Of a stretch of 64,000 nucleotides of DNA, positions 32,226 through 40,496 are shown in pieces; position 1 is the first letter of the stretch, and the number at the start of each line of letters is the position of its first letter. Both the position numbers and the translations under genes were made by a program. The stretch comes from Ruegeria sp. Ofav3-42 (GTDB taxonomy: Bacteria > Pseudomonadota > Alphaproteobacteria > Rhodobacterales > Rhodobacteraceae): positions 493,050 to 557,049 of the forward strand of contig NZ_JAKRGB010000001.1 in the NCBI RefSeq assembly GCF_022347725.1, given 5' to 3'. The notes beneath the pieces were generated by a model. The model had not been told where the DNA came from. It did not search any database and worked only from the letters and a program-made list of their open reading frames with translations.

Positions 32226-35167
32226 CGCAAAACAACCGACTGAGCGGCGGCCAGATCGACCGCAATACCACTGTGAACTTCCGGTTCGATAACCGCAGCT
32301 ACACCGCGCATCCCGGCGATACACTTGCTTCCGCCCTGCTGGCCAATGACGTGCGGCTGATCGGACGCTCGTTCAAATACCACCGCCCGCGTGGGCTGTT
32401 GACTGCGGGCTCCGAAGAGCCCAATGGCATTGTGGAACTGCGCACCGGTGCCCGTAAAGAGCCCAACACCCGCGCTACGACGATTGAGATGTTCGACGGG
32501 CTGGAAGCGAATTCGCAGAATCGTTGGCCCAGCCTGAAATTCGATGCGTTGGCCGTGAACGATCTGTTCTCAAATTTCCTGTCCGCCGGGTTCTACTACA
32601 AGACCTTCATGTGGCCCGCTGCCTTTTGGGAAAAGGTTTACGAGCCGATCATCCGCCGCGCCGCGGGCCTCGGCTCTCTGTCGATGGAGGCTGATCCCGA
32701 CGAGTATGACAAGGGGTTCCGCCATTGCGACCTGCTGATCATCGGTGCCGGCCCATCGGGGTTGATGGCAGCCCTAACGGCCGGGCGTGCTGGTGCAGAT
32801 GTCATTCTGGCAGACGAAGATTTCAAACTCGGTGGACGCCTGAACAGCGAGACATTCTCGGTAGGCGATCAAAACGCCAGCGACTGGGCCGCACAGGCCG
32901 TCGCAGAATTGTCGGCCATGCCTAACGTTCGTCTGATGACCAGAACGACCGTCATTGGTGCCTTCGATCACGGCATCTATGGCGCAGTTGAACGGACCGG
33001 AGACCACCTGGCCACCCTGCCCGTTGGCAAACCCCGTCAGATCCTGTGGCGCATTTATACAAAGAAGGCGTTGCTCTGCGCTGGCGCGACCGAACGGCCC
33101 ATTGCGTTCGAGAACAACGACCGCCCAGGCATCATTATGGCTAGCGCGCTGCGGACCTATGCAAACCGGTTTGCAGTTACGGCCTCTCAGCGTGTGGCGA
33201 TCTTTACCAACAACGACGACGGTCACCGCACGGCCGCTGATCTGCATGCCAAGGGTGTTCACATCAGCGCCGTTATCGATGTGCGTGAGGATGCCCCGAC
33301 CAACTATGACTACGAGGTCCTGAGCGGAGCGCAAGTCATTGATACTAAGGGGCGTCTTGGGTTGACCTTTGTCGAAGTCGCCCTGCCGGACGGCTCGACC
33401 CGAACGCTGGACTGCGGCGCACTGGGTGTTTCGGGAGGCTGGAACCCGAATGTTCACCTGACCTGCCATCAACGTGGACGACCGGTTTGGAATGAGGATC
33501 TGGACGCATTTGTGCCGGGTTCAAATCTGCCGGTGGGTCTGTCTGTCGCGGGTGCTGCAAATGGGGTGATGTCTACCCATGGTGCATTGCAGTCCGGTGC
33601 AAACAGCGCTGCCGAAGCGCTGGAGCTGACCAACGCTCTGCCCGAACTGCCCGCAGCCGAAGACGCCCCTGTCTCGCAAAAACCATTCTGGTATGTCGAA
33701 GGCTGCAAGCGCGCGTGGCTGGATCAGCAGAACGACGTGACTGTCAAGGACGTCAAGCTCAGCTATCAGGAAGGGTTCCGGTCGGTTGAACACTTGAAAC
33801 GCTATACCACGTTGGGCATGGCGACCGATCAGGGCAAAACCTCGAACATCTCAGCTCTGGCGATCATGGCCGAGGTAGCCGGAAAGTCGATCCCCGAAAC
33901 CGGGACCACCATTTTCCGCCCGCCCTACACGCCCGTCCCGATCGCCACCTTTGCTGGCCGAATGAAAGGACAAGAGTTCCACCCGACCCGTTTGACGCCT
34001 TCGCATTATTGGGCCAAGGAACGTGGAGCTGTGTTTGTCGAGGTCGGCAATTGGTTGCGCGCGCAGTGGTTCCCCCTGCCCGGCGAAACGCATTGGCGCG
34101 AGTCCGTTGATCGCGAGGTACGCCAGACCCGAGCGTCAGTCGGTGTTTGCGACTGTACGACGCTGGGCAAAATCGACGTTCAGGGCACGGATGCGGCAGC
34201 ATTTCTGAACCGGGTCTATGCCAACGGTTTTGCAAAATTGGCCGTGGGCAAAACCCGCTACGGGCTGATGCTGCGTGAAGACGGCATGGTGATGGATGAT
34301 GGTACCGCCGCGCGTCTGGCAGAGGATCATTTTGTCGTCACGACTACCACGGCGAATGCCGTAAGTGTCTATCGCCACATGGAATTCGTGCGCCAATGTC
34401 TGTTCCCGGACATGGACGTTCAGCTGATTTCGACCACTGAGGCCTGGGCACAATACGCTGTCGCGGGTCCCAACTCGCGCAAGTTGCTGCAAAAGATCGT
34501 GGACCCAGAGTTCGATATTTCGAACGAGACGTTCCCGTTCATGGCCTGCGGCAACGTCACTGTCTGCGGTGGATTGCGCGCACGGTTGTTCCGGATCTCG
34601 TTCTCTGGCGAACTGGCATTCGAAATCGCTGTGCCCTCACGCTATGGCGACGCCATGATGCGGCATTTGATGGCCCAGGGTGAAGAGTTCGACGTTACCC
34701 CCTATGGCACCGAAGCGCTGGGCGTCATGCGGATCGAAAAGGGGCACGCGGCCGGCAGTGAACTGAATGGCACCACAACGGCGTTGAACCTTGGCATGGG
34801 TAAGATGGTGTCCAAAAAGAAAGACAGCATCGGCTCGACCCTGTCCGAACGGGAGGCTTTGAACGAACCGGACGTTCTGAAACTGGTCGGCATCAAACCC
34901 GTATCGCCGGAGGAGAAGATCACTGCCGGTGGCCACCTGATGAACACCGACGGACCGGTCGATGCCGCGCATGATCAGGGATATGTCACCTCGGCAGTCT
35001 ATTCGCCCATTCTGAACAGCAATATCGGGCTGGGGCTTTTGAAGAACGGCTCTGACCGGATGGGCGAGAAGATGCGCCTTGTCTCCCCCCTTACCAATCT
35101 GACTGTCGACGTCGAAATCGTATCGGCCCATTTCGTTGACCCTGAAGGAGAGCGTCTGCGTGCATGA
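32222..35167 (+). CDS. soxA: Sarcosine oxidase-type alpha subunit
   Basis: A 981-residue subunit with domains in the usual order. An N-terminal ferredoxin-like/BFD-type part holds GRSFKYHRPRGLL (about 48-60). The NAD-binding Rossmann part has GAGPSG at 175-180, and the C-terminal 380 residues form a glycine-cleavage T (folate-binding) domain starting near WLRAQWFPLPGE. The folate domain takes up the one-carbon unit from the imine product to give methylene-tetrahydrofolate. Length is close to that of characterised alpha subunits (about 965-1000). Four-base overlap with soxD before it and eight-base overlap with soxG after it show tight translational coupling. Confidence 0.94.
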   Translation: MTQNNRLSGGQIDRNTTVNFRFDNRSYTAHPGDTLASALLANDVRLIGRSFKYHRPRGLLTAGSEEPNGIVELRTGARKEPNTRATTIEMFDGLEANSQNRWPSLKFDALAVNDLFSNFLSAGFYYKTFMWPAAFWEKVYEPIIRRAAGLGSLSMEADPDEYDKGFRHCDLLIIGAGPSGLMAALTAGRAGADVILADEDFKLGGRLNSETFSVGDQNASDWAAQAVAELSAMPNVRLMTRTTVIGAFDHGIYGAVERTGDHLATLPVGKPRQILWRIYTKKALLCAGATERPIAFENNDRPGIIMASALRTYANRFAVTASQRVAIFTNNDDGHRTAADLHAKGVHISAVIDVREDAPTNYDYEVLSGAQVIDTKGRLGLTFVEVALPDGSTRTLDCGALGVSGGWNPNVHLTCHQRGRPVWNEDLDAFVPGSNLPVGLSVAGAANGVMSTHGALQSGANSAAEALELTNALPELPAAEDAPVSQKPFWYVEGCKRAWLDQQNDVTVKDVKLSYQEGFRSVEHLKRYTTLGMATDQGKTSNISALAIMAEVAGKSIPETGTTIFRPPYTPVPIATFAGRMKGQEFHPTRLTPSHYWAKERGAVFVEVGNWLRAQWFPLPGETHWRESVDREVRQTRASVGVCDCTTLGKIDVQGTDAAAFLNRVYANGFAKLAVGKTRYGLMLREDGMVMDDGTAARLAEDHFVVTTTTANAVSVYRHMEFVRQCLFPDMDVQLISTTEAWAQYAVAGPNSRKLLQKIVDPEFDISNETFPFMACGNVTVCGGLRARLFRISFSGELAFEIAVPSRYGDAMMRHLMAQGEEFDVTPYGTEALGVMRIEKGHAAGSELNGTTTALNLGMGKMVSKKKDSIGSTLSEREALNEPDVLKLVGIKPVSPEEKITAGGHLMNTDGPVDAAHDQGYVTSAVYSPILNSNIGLGLLKNGSDRMGEKMRLVSPLTNLTVDVEIVSAHFVDPEGERLRA

Positions 35168-35720
35168 TCTAGTTGCAATAACCGCATTGAGCGGAGCTGA
35201 ACCACGCGTCGACGCTGTTGGCGGTGTCACTTGTACGGAATATCCGGGCGTCGCCATCGCCTCAGTCGCGGCCCGTCTGGGACAGGAAGCCGCAGCCCGA
35301 AAGGCCTTGTCCAATCTGATCGGAGCGCCTGCGCCGGATGTTGGTCAGCTTGCCGGTGAAACAGTGAAAGCCTTTTGGGCAAGCCCAGACCAATGGATGA
35401 TCGAAGCACCGTTCGGTACGCACGAAGACATCGCGGATCAGGTGAAGGCCGCTGTGGGCGGCACCGCATCCGTGACCGAGCAAACGGACGGGTGGACCCG
35501 GTTTGATCTGAAGGGTGAACACATTCCGGCCGTGCTGGAACTGATGTGCATGCTTGATCTGCGCAAGATCGACTCGGGCAGCGCATCAAGGTGTGCGATT
35601 CACCACATCGGCTGCTTTGTTCTTTGCCGATCACCTGAGTTGTTCAGCATCTACGGCCCCCGATCCTCGGCCGGTTCGCTGCATCATGCGATCATCACGG
35701 CCATGCGGTCGGCGCTTTAG
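35160..35720 (+). CDS. soxG: Sarcosine oxidase-type gamma subunit
   Basis: A 186-residue subunit of the SoxG family, with ALSGAEPRVDAVGG near the start, the GLASVAA-like AIASVAARLG segment, and DLRKIDSGSASRCAIHHIGCFVLC near the end, typical of gamma subunits, which are T-protein-like. The GTG at 35160 is chosen because AAGGAGAG precedes it by eight bases and it overlaps the soxA stop. It is the last gene of the operon and meets the convergent AraC-type regulator gene with only 8 bp between stops. Confidence 0.9.
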   Translation: MHDLVAITALSGAEPRVDAVGGVTCTEYPGVAIASVAARLGQEAAARKALSNLIGAPAPDVGQLAGETVKAFWASPDQWMIEAPFGTHEDIADQVKAAVGGTASVTEQTDGWTRFDLKGEHIPAVLELMCMLDLRKIDSGSASRCAIHHIGCFVLCRSPELFSIYGPRSSAGSLHHAIITAMRSAL

Positions 35721-35728
35721 GTCAACAC

Positions 35729-36733
35729 TCAGACTGACGGCAGCGGCGCATTATCTTCGACCCGGAAACGGTTGATTCGACGGCGATCTTCGCTGGGGCT
35801 CAACCCAAAGGCCGAGCGGTAATGCGTCACCAAAGGTGCAACGGAACCATAACCGATCGCAGCCGCAATCTCTGCGATCGGGTCCTTGGTATAAACCACC
35901 ATCTGCCGCGCCGCCTTCATGCGCATGGCACGGTAGTAGTGGCTGGGGCTTTGACCTGTCGCCTGTTTGAACGCCCGCTCGACCTGTCGCGGCGTCACCC
36001 CGATCTGCAGCGCAACATCCGCAATCGAGATCGGCTCGCTCATATGCCCGCCAAACAGCTCGACACAACGCGCGACCAGCGGTGGAAGGCTGTCACCTGT
36101 GTCAGGCATAGTTGCGGCGGGTACTTGCTGACGAACCCCTGCCCCACGCATCATCGGATGCTGGAACCAGCACGCGACTTCGTGGGCAATATCGCCGCCC
36201 AGACGCTCTTCGATCAGATGCAGGGCCAGATCAAAGCCAGCGGCAGCGCCGGCCGCAGTGTATCGGGTGGCCGCTTTGACGATCACCTCGCTGCGGGCAT
36301 CGATCTCGGGGAATTCGGCAAGGAATGCAGCCTCGTAACACCAATGCACCGAAACAGGGTGGCCATTCATCAACCCGGAGCGAACCAACGGAAATACGCC
36401 GCCGCTGATCCCGCCCAATACAGTGCCGTGCCGCCCCAGGTTGCGCAAAGCACCGTTGCCGACATTTGGTTTATCGAAGCCCGAAGTCGGGCTGCTGAGC
36501 AGGAACAGAATGTCCGCGTTTCTGCATTCGGCAAGAGGTCGTTCGGCCTCGAACCGGACACCGGCGCTGGATCGAACCTTTTGCCCGTGCTCGGAGACCA
36601 ATGACCAGCAGAAGGCTTCCTGCCCCGCGATCTCATTGGCCGCCCGCAAGGGTTCGATCACCGAAGTCAGGCAGGCCATGGGAAATCCGTCAAACAACAA
36701 AAAGACGATTTCGATTCTGTTTTCCTTGCGCAT
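35729..36733 (-). CDS. GlxA/SouR-type AraC family regulator
   Basis: A 334-residue regulator with an N-terminal DJ-1/PfpI-like ligand domain (VFLLFDGFPMACLTSVIEPLRAAN) and a C-terminal AraC double helix-turn-helix (VALQIGVTPRQVERAFKQATGQSP...AAAIGYGSVAPLVTHYRSAFG). In Pseudomonas, regulators with this design (GbdR, SouR, CdhR) sense glycine betaine/dimethylglycine, sarcosine or carnitine and switch on their catabolic genes. Sitting end-to-end with soxG, it probably activates the sox operon with sarcosine or a methylated glycine as effector. Confidence 0.92.
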   Translation of the reverse strand: MRKENRIEIVFLLFDGFPMACLTSVIEPLRAANEIAGQEAFCWSLVSEHGQKVRSSAGVRFEAERPLAECRNADILFLLSSPTSGFDKPNVGNGALRNLGRHGTVLGGISGGVFPLVRSGLMNGHPVSVHWCYEAAFLAEFPEIDARSEVIVKAATRYTAAGAAAGFDLALHLIEERLGGDIAHEVACWFQHPMMRGAGVRQQVPAATMPDTGDSLPPLVARCVELFGGHMSEPISIADVALQIGVTPRQVERAFKQATGQSPSHYYRAMRMKAARQMVVYTKDPIAEIAAAIGYGSVAPLVTHYRSAFGLSPSEDRRRINRFRVEDNAPLPSV

Positions 36734-36776
36734 AGGGCTGTCCTAGCAGGAATTCCGCGCCAGCCCTACGCGAAGT

Positions 36777-37031
36777 TCACGCCCAACGGACTAACCCAAT
36801 GACCGCCGAGGTCGCGTAGAACCCCTGCAGCAAGAGGAACGTCCAGCGGCGATCAATCACCGCCCAAGCCGCGAACAGCCCCGAGGAAAGCAGCAGTAAG
36901 GTAAAGCCCAACAACTCGGCCCCAATGTTCGAGGCGATCAGCAAAGCATAGGCCATAGCTAAAACCGACCCGGTAATCTCGAACACGGTCGTCAGGCCGC
37001 GTCGGTTCGGGGTTTCAATCCGGTAGGTCAT
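36777..37031 (-). CDS. Small integral membrane protein, unknown function
   Basis: An 84-residue protein started at the ATG at 37031, which overlaps the hydrolase stop codon (ATGA). After a short polar start (MTYRIETPNRRG) it has three hydrophobic segments at about 17-35, 38-55 and 62-80. No family is certain; its length and layout resemble small CBU_0592-like membrane proteins. Coupled to the hydrolase gene upstream, it may be expressed only together with it. Confidence 0.65.
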   Translation of the reverse strand: MTYRIETPNRRGLTTVFEITGSVLAMAYALLIASNIGAELLGFTLLLLSSGLFAAWAVIDRRWTFLLLQGFYATSAVIGLVRWA

Positions 37032-37882
37032 ACTTCGCCCTTTCGCTTTAGAAAATCGACCAGCAACGCTGAGATCAGCTCTGGTTGGTCCTCCATCGCG
37101 AAGTGACCGCAGTCTTCCAGCACGTGCAGTTCCGATCCGGGGATCGCCGCGTGCAGCTTGTGCGCCCAGTCCACCACTTGCCACGCATCGTCAGCGCCCC
37201 AGATCACTTGAACCGGCAGCGCGCCAAGCTCGCCATAGCGCGGGGCAACATCATTAGTGTGATCCGGGACGTAATGCCGAACCTGATGCTGAAACAGGCT
37301 GCCCTGCCCAATCGGGCCACTGATGAAATCGAGGTATGTTTCTAAAGACGTATCCGCCAGCCGCTGCTTGTTCTGAACCGTCGAATACAGCCAGTCCCGA
37401 AAATGTGCTCGGTGATCGGCGTCCGGAGCTTTGATCAGCGACTCAAGTCCCGCCTGCATCTGCTGGTGCGTCCGTTCGGACGGCCAGCTGTCAAAACTGA
37501 CGACATCGATCATGGTCAGGGACCGCAAACGCTGCGGCGATTGAAGCGCGAAACGCTGCGCCACACCACCGCCGATGTCATGAGCGATCACGTGCAGATC
37601 ATCCACCCCCCACAGGTCCAGCATCCCCTCAAGGACCGGAACCTGCCCCGTCACCGACGTATCGACCTCCGGGTCCCAGGGCCGTTCGGATAGGCCGTAG
37701 CCCAACAAGTCGAAAACATGGACCTTGTAACCCGCTGCCGTCAGTTCAGGCACAACGTTACGCCAGATGATGGACGACGACGGCGTACCATGGATCAGAA
37801 CGACGGGATCTCCGTCACCGTGGGTTCCATGGGCAATACGCGTGCCGTTTATCAGGGCGTGGTCGTTAACGAGGTGTTCCAT
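37028..37882 (-). CDS. Alpha/beta hydrolase with aspartate nucleophile (dehalogenase/epoxide hydrolase-like)
   Basis: A 284-residue alpha/beta hydrolase. The oxyanion motif HGTPSSS is at 31-37, and the nucleophile elbow is VIAHDIGGG, with Asp102 instead of serine. That aspartate is the mark of haloalkane dehalogenases, haloacetate dehalogenases and epoxide hydrolases. The catalytic histidine is in EDCGHFAMEDQPE near the C-terminus and the acid is likely in WGADDAWQ. The substrate class is a halogenated or epoxide compound by family; the exact one is unknown. A LysR regulator diverges from it. Confidence 0.88.
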   Translation of the reverse strand: MEHLVNDHALINGTRIAHGTHGDGDPVVLIHGTPSSSIIWRNVVPELTAAGYKVHVFDLLGYGLSERPWDPEVDTSVTGQVPVLEGMLDLWGVDDLHVIAHDIGGGVAQRFALQSPQRLRSLTMIDVVSFDSWPSERTHQQMQAGLESLIKAPDADHRAHFRDWLYSTVQNKQRLADTSLETYLDFISGPIGQGSLFQHQVRHYVPDHTNDVAPRYGELGALPVQVIWGADDAWQVVDWAHKLHAAIPGSELHVLEDCGHFAMEDQPELISALLVDFLKRKGEV

Positions 37883-37988
37883 GTCAAAGCTCCGCAGTTT
37901 TGTCTTTTCCAGTCAGTAGCCCGGCGTTATGATGTGACACAAATGAATGATTGACATGTTGTGATCTATTTTTGTCATGGAGGAATGT
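37883..37988. promoter_or_regulatory. Divergent control region of hydrolase and LysR genes
   Basis: A gap of 106 bp holding a perfect TTGACA hexamer (37951-37956, rightward) and inverted half-sites CACAA (about 37938) and TTGTG (about 37959), a plausible LysR operator. Confidence 0.4.
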
Positions 37989-38858
37989 ATGGCCGAGCGA
38001 TTGGAAATTGATGCGTTGCGCGCCCTTTTGGCCATCGCAACCCATGGCGGAGTGACCCGCGCTGCCGAACATCTTGCGCTGTCACAATCGGCGGTGAGTC
38101 ACAAAATCAGGCGGTTGGAACAAGCTTTGGACTGCGATCTGCTGGCACGCCGAGCGGGCGCCCCGTTGTTTACTGATGCGGGCCTGCGCCTGTGCGACTA
38201 CGCCCGCCGGATATGCGAACTGCACGATGAGGCGCTTTCCGGACTCGGCAAAAAACCCTTGGCCGGAGCCATACGCTTGGGTATGACCGAGGACACCACT
38301 ACAAGCGGTATCGCTCGCATTTTGGGGCGTTTCACCCGGTTGCATCCGGACGTTCAGGTCCGTACGCGCACCAGCCAAAGCCTGAATGTGCAAGAGTGGC
38401 TGAAGGCGGGTGAACTTGATGTGGCTGTGATGCAGATCTTTCTTCGCGACGTTCTGCCGGATGATCTGGTCTTGTTCGAGGACACGCTGCATTGGGTCAA
38501 ATCGCCGGATTTTCAGATGGATCTGTCAGCGCCCGTTCCATTCCTGTCCTTCGACAGCCAATGCTTCTATCGGATGTGGGGTTTTGGCTTACAGGGGCAC
38601 AGGTTCGACAACGTTCTGGAATGCCCCAGCGCCGCTGGCATCCAATCCGCGGTGCGGTCCGGCTTGGGGGTCGCATTGCTGAACGGGTTGCACGTCACAC
38701 CGGACATGGAGGTGATCGACGGAGTCTTCCCCGACCCTCCGACCATCGCATATGTCGCGCGCATGCATGTCAAACGCCGAAACCCCGCCGCAATGGCGTT
38801 GATCCGCGAAGTTGGCCGTGAAGTCCAAAGCACCAATCCCCTCAGGGCTACCGGCTGA
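37989..38858 (+). CDS. LysR-family regulator
   Basis: A 289-residue LysR protein starting MAERLEIDALRALLAIATHGGVTRAAEHLALSQSAVSHKIRRLEQAL, a winged helix-turn-helix, then a substrate-binding domain. The ATG at 37989 is preferred over the one at 37977, as GGAGG lies five bases before it. Divergent from the Asp-nucleophile hydrolase and its membrane partner, it is their likely regulator. Confidence 0.9.
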   Translation: MAERLEIDALRALLAIATHGGVTRAAEHLALSQSAVSHKIRRLEQALDCDLLARRAGAPLFTDAGLRLCDYARRICELHDEALSGLGKKPLAGAIRLGMTEDTTTSGIARILGRFTRLHPDVQVRTRTSQSLNVQEWLKAGELDVAVMQIFLRDVLPDDLVLFEDTLHWVKSPDFQMDLSAPVPFLSFDSQCFYRMWGFGLQGHRFDNVLECPSAAGIQSAVRSGLGVALLNGLHVTPDMEVIDGVFPDPPTIAYVARMHVKRRNPAAMALIREVGREVQSTNPLRATG

Positions 38859-38877
38859 ACCTAGCGGGTTGTGCGCC

Positions 38878-39510
38878 TCAACCCGAAGCGAAACCAGCGG
38901 ACATTCGCGCCCGGCGGCGCTGGATCGACTGACGGAAAGCCCAATCGGAAATCAGGGTTAGAGGTATCAAAACCCTTTCGCCAACACCGTCTATGACGAC
39001 AAGCTTGCCGTTTCGCTCTTCCGCGCGGACAATATTCTCAAAGCTCAGGTCTCCGACAATAATCCGCCCGCGTTCAAGGTCGTCCATCAGTTCCAGGAAT
39101 TCATCGCGCAGCTGCCGGCTCTTTTCCGGATCGTTGCGCGCCGCTGCCCGCTCGGATTCGAGGGTCGGGGCCAATTCTCCATCCGGACCGGTCAGCTTTT
39201 CCACGACCAGGGCGGGACCCAGCGAGGTCGCGCAGAACCCCATGAAACGCGCCAGCCGCTCAATTTCGGGACAGTTGCGGCTCAGCGCGGCCAGATACTC
39301 ATTCGCCTCGCGGTTCCACTGGCGTAAATTCCCGTATCGCCTTTCTGCAAGGCGCGGAATGGCGTGATGGCGGACCGGCTCATCCACCCTGACTTTCAAC
39401 AACGCACAATCGATCAGCGGATGCTGGAAAATCCGGTAGTTGCGGCTTGCGCGCAAAGGTTGGAAATCGCTGAGGTCGATCATATCGATATGCTGCATGT
39501 GGTTAGTCAC
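38878..39510 (-). CDS. YrbL/InaA-like kinase-fold protein
   Basis: A 210-residue protein of the PhoP-network YrbL family. Its RGRIIVGDLSFENIVR motif resembles a protein-kinase catalytic loop (Asp and Asn conserved), and the earlier LKVR and REANEYLAAL segments would form the Lys/Glu pair. Activity is unproven; relatives include LPS kinases such as WaaP and InaA. The start may be the GTG at 39510 or the ATG at 39498. It converges on the LysR gene, with a 7-bp stem (CGGGTTG/CAACCCG at 38865-38885) overlapping its stop codon. Confidence 0.8.
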   Translation of the reverse strand: MTNHMQHIDMIDLSDFQPLRASRNYRIFQHPLIDCALLKVRVDEPVRHHAIPRLAERRYGNLRQWNREANEYLAALSRNCPEIERLARFMGFCATSLGPALVVEKLTGPDGELAPTLESERAAARNDPEKSRQLRDEFLELMDDLERGRIIVGDLSFENIVRAEERNGKLVVIDGVGERVLIPLTLISDWAFRQSIQRRRARMSAGFASG

Positions 39511-39741
39511 TTATCCCGGAAACGGCGTTGTGCTTCAAATTGGTAGACCTTATTTACTTTTTTCAGTTCGGGAAACAACCTGCCGAGGCGAAAAATGAAC
39601 TCAGGACCAATCCAATAGGCGCATGTGCTCCTATGTCTGCAGCAATTTACGGCCGAAGTGCCAAACCAATTATCAGAATGGCCAGAGTAAGCGAATTCAA
39701 GCTGGCGGACCCACATAGGAATGCAAAGTCCGTGCTTTTGA

Positions 39742-40419
39742 TCAGGTCTCGTCAATACCCCGGTCACGTTCCTGCAACGCGCGAATACGCATACGCTGGG
39801 CTGCGTGAATATGGGCGCGCATAGCCAGTTCTGCAGCAGCACCGTCCCGGGATTTCAGGGCTTCCATAACGTTGCGATGTTCGCCCACGGCTGCTTCAGC
39901 ACGGTCGTTGTCCAACAATTGAGACGGCCCCAGTATCAATAGCGCCTTTTGCAGTGACAGTATGGACTTGGAAAGAAAACGGTTCTTGGCCGCGTCCAAC
40001 AGCGTGGCGTGAAACACCCGGTTCATCCGCGCGGCCTCGGGGCCTGTGCCCGCTTCGGCCAGACGATCGTTCAGCGCGTTCAGCTCATCCAGTTCGACGT
40101 CGGATGCCGCGCGCGCCGCCAGCCTTGCCGCAGTGCCCTCAAGCACTGCGCGCATCTCATAAAGCTCCATGACTTCGGCATAGCCAAGGCTGCGCACCGT
40201 CGCGCCCAGCCTGGGAATATGGGTGACCAGCCCGTCGGCCTCAAGTTGTCGGATCGCCTCGCGCACTGGCGTTCGGCTGACGCCAAGCCGTTCGGAAAGT
40301 TCGATTTCCCGCAACCTGTCACCCGGCATCAAAGTGCCTTCGCGGACCTCATCCAGCAAACGGTGGTAGGCGGAATTACCCTGTGGACCGGGCTGCGTCG
40401 TCTCATCCTGAGTTTTCAT
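39742..40419 (-). CDS. GntR-family regulator, FCD (FadR-like) subfamily
   Basis: A 225-residue regulator with a winged helix domain (DRLREIELSERLGVSRTPVREAIRQLEADGLV, about 33-65) and an all-helical FCD domain with metal-binding histidines (NRVFHATLLDAA, AEAAVGEHRNVM, MRAHIHAA). FCD regulators bind organic acids and control uptake or use. An inverted repeat that matches this family's operators lies between it and the divergent AbrB-like membrane protein gene, so it probably represses both. Confidence 0.93.
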   Translation of the reverse strand: MKTQDETTQPGPQGNSAYHRLLDEVREGTLMPGDRLREIELSERLGVSRTPVREAIRQLEADGLVTHIPRLGATVRSLGYAEVMELYEMRAVLEGTAARLAARAASDVELDELNALNDRLAEAGTGPEAARMNRVFHATLLDAAKNRFLSKSILSLQKALLILGPSQLLDNDRAEAAVGEHRNVMEALKSRDGAAAELAMRAHIHAAQRMRIRALQERDRGIDET

Positions 40420-40447
40420 CGTTCTCTATATTGCAAATCTCTTCCCG

Positions 40448-40469
40448 TTGTATACATTTGGATACACAA
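40448..40469. promoter_or_regulatory. Probable GntR/FCD operator
   Basis: Inverted half-sites TTGTATAC (40448-40455) and ATACACAA (40462-40469) with a six-base spacer; six of eight positions are symmetric, and TTGTATACA matches the TnGTnnnACnA operator pattern of FadR-type regulators. It lies between the divergent GntR and AbrB-like genes. Confidence 0.55.
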
Positions 40470-40496
40470 ACGAGTCAACGAAAATGGAAACCGACT

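Noticed and set aside
39511..39741. Short frames on both strands between the YrbL-like and GntR genes
   Set aside because: They lack ribosome-binding sites and protein-like composition; the 231-bp gap is treated as non-coding.
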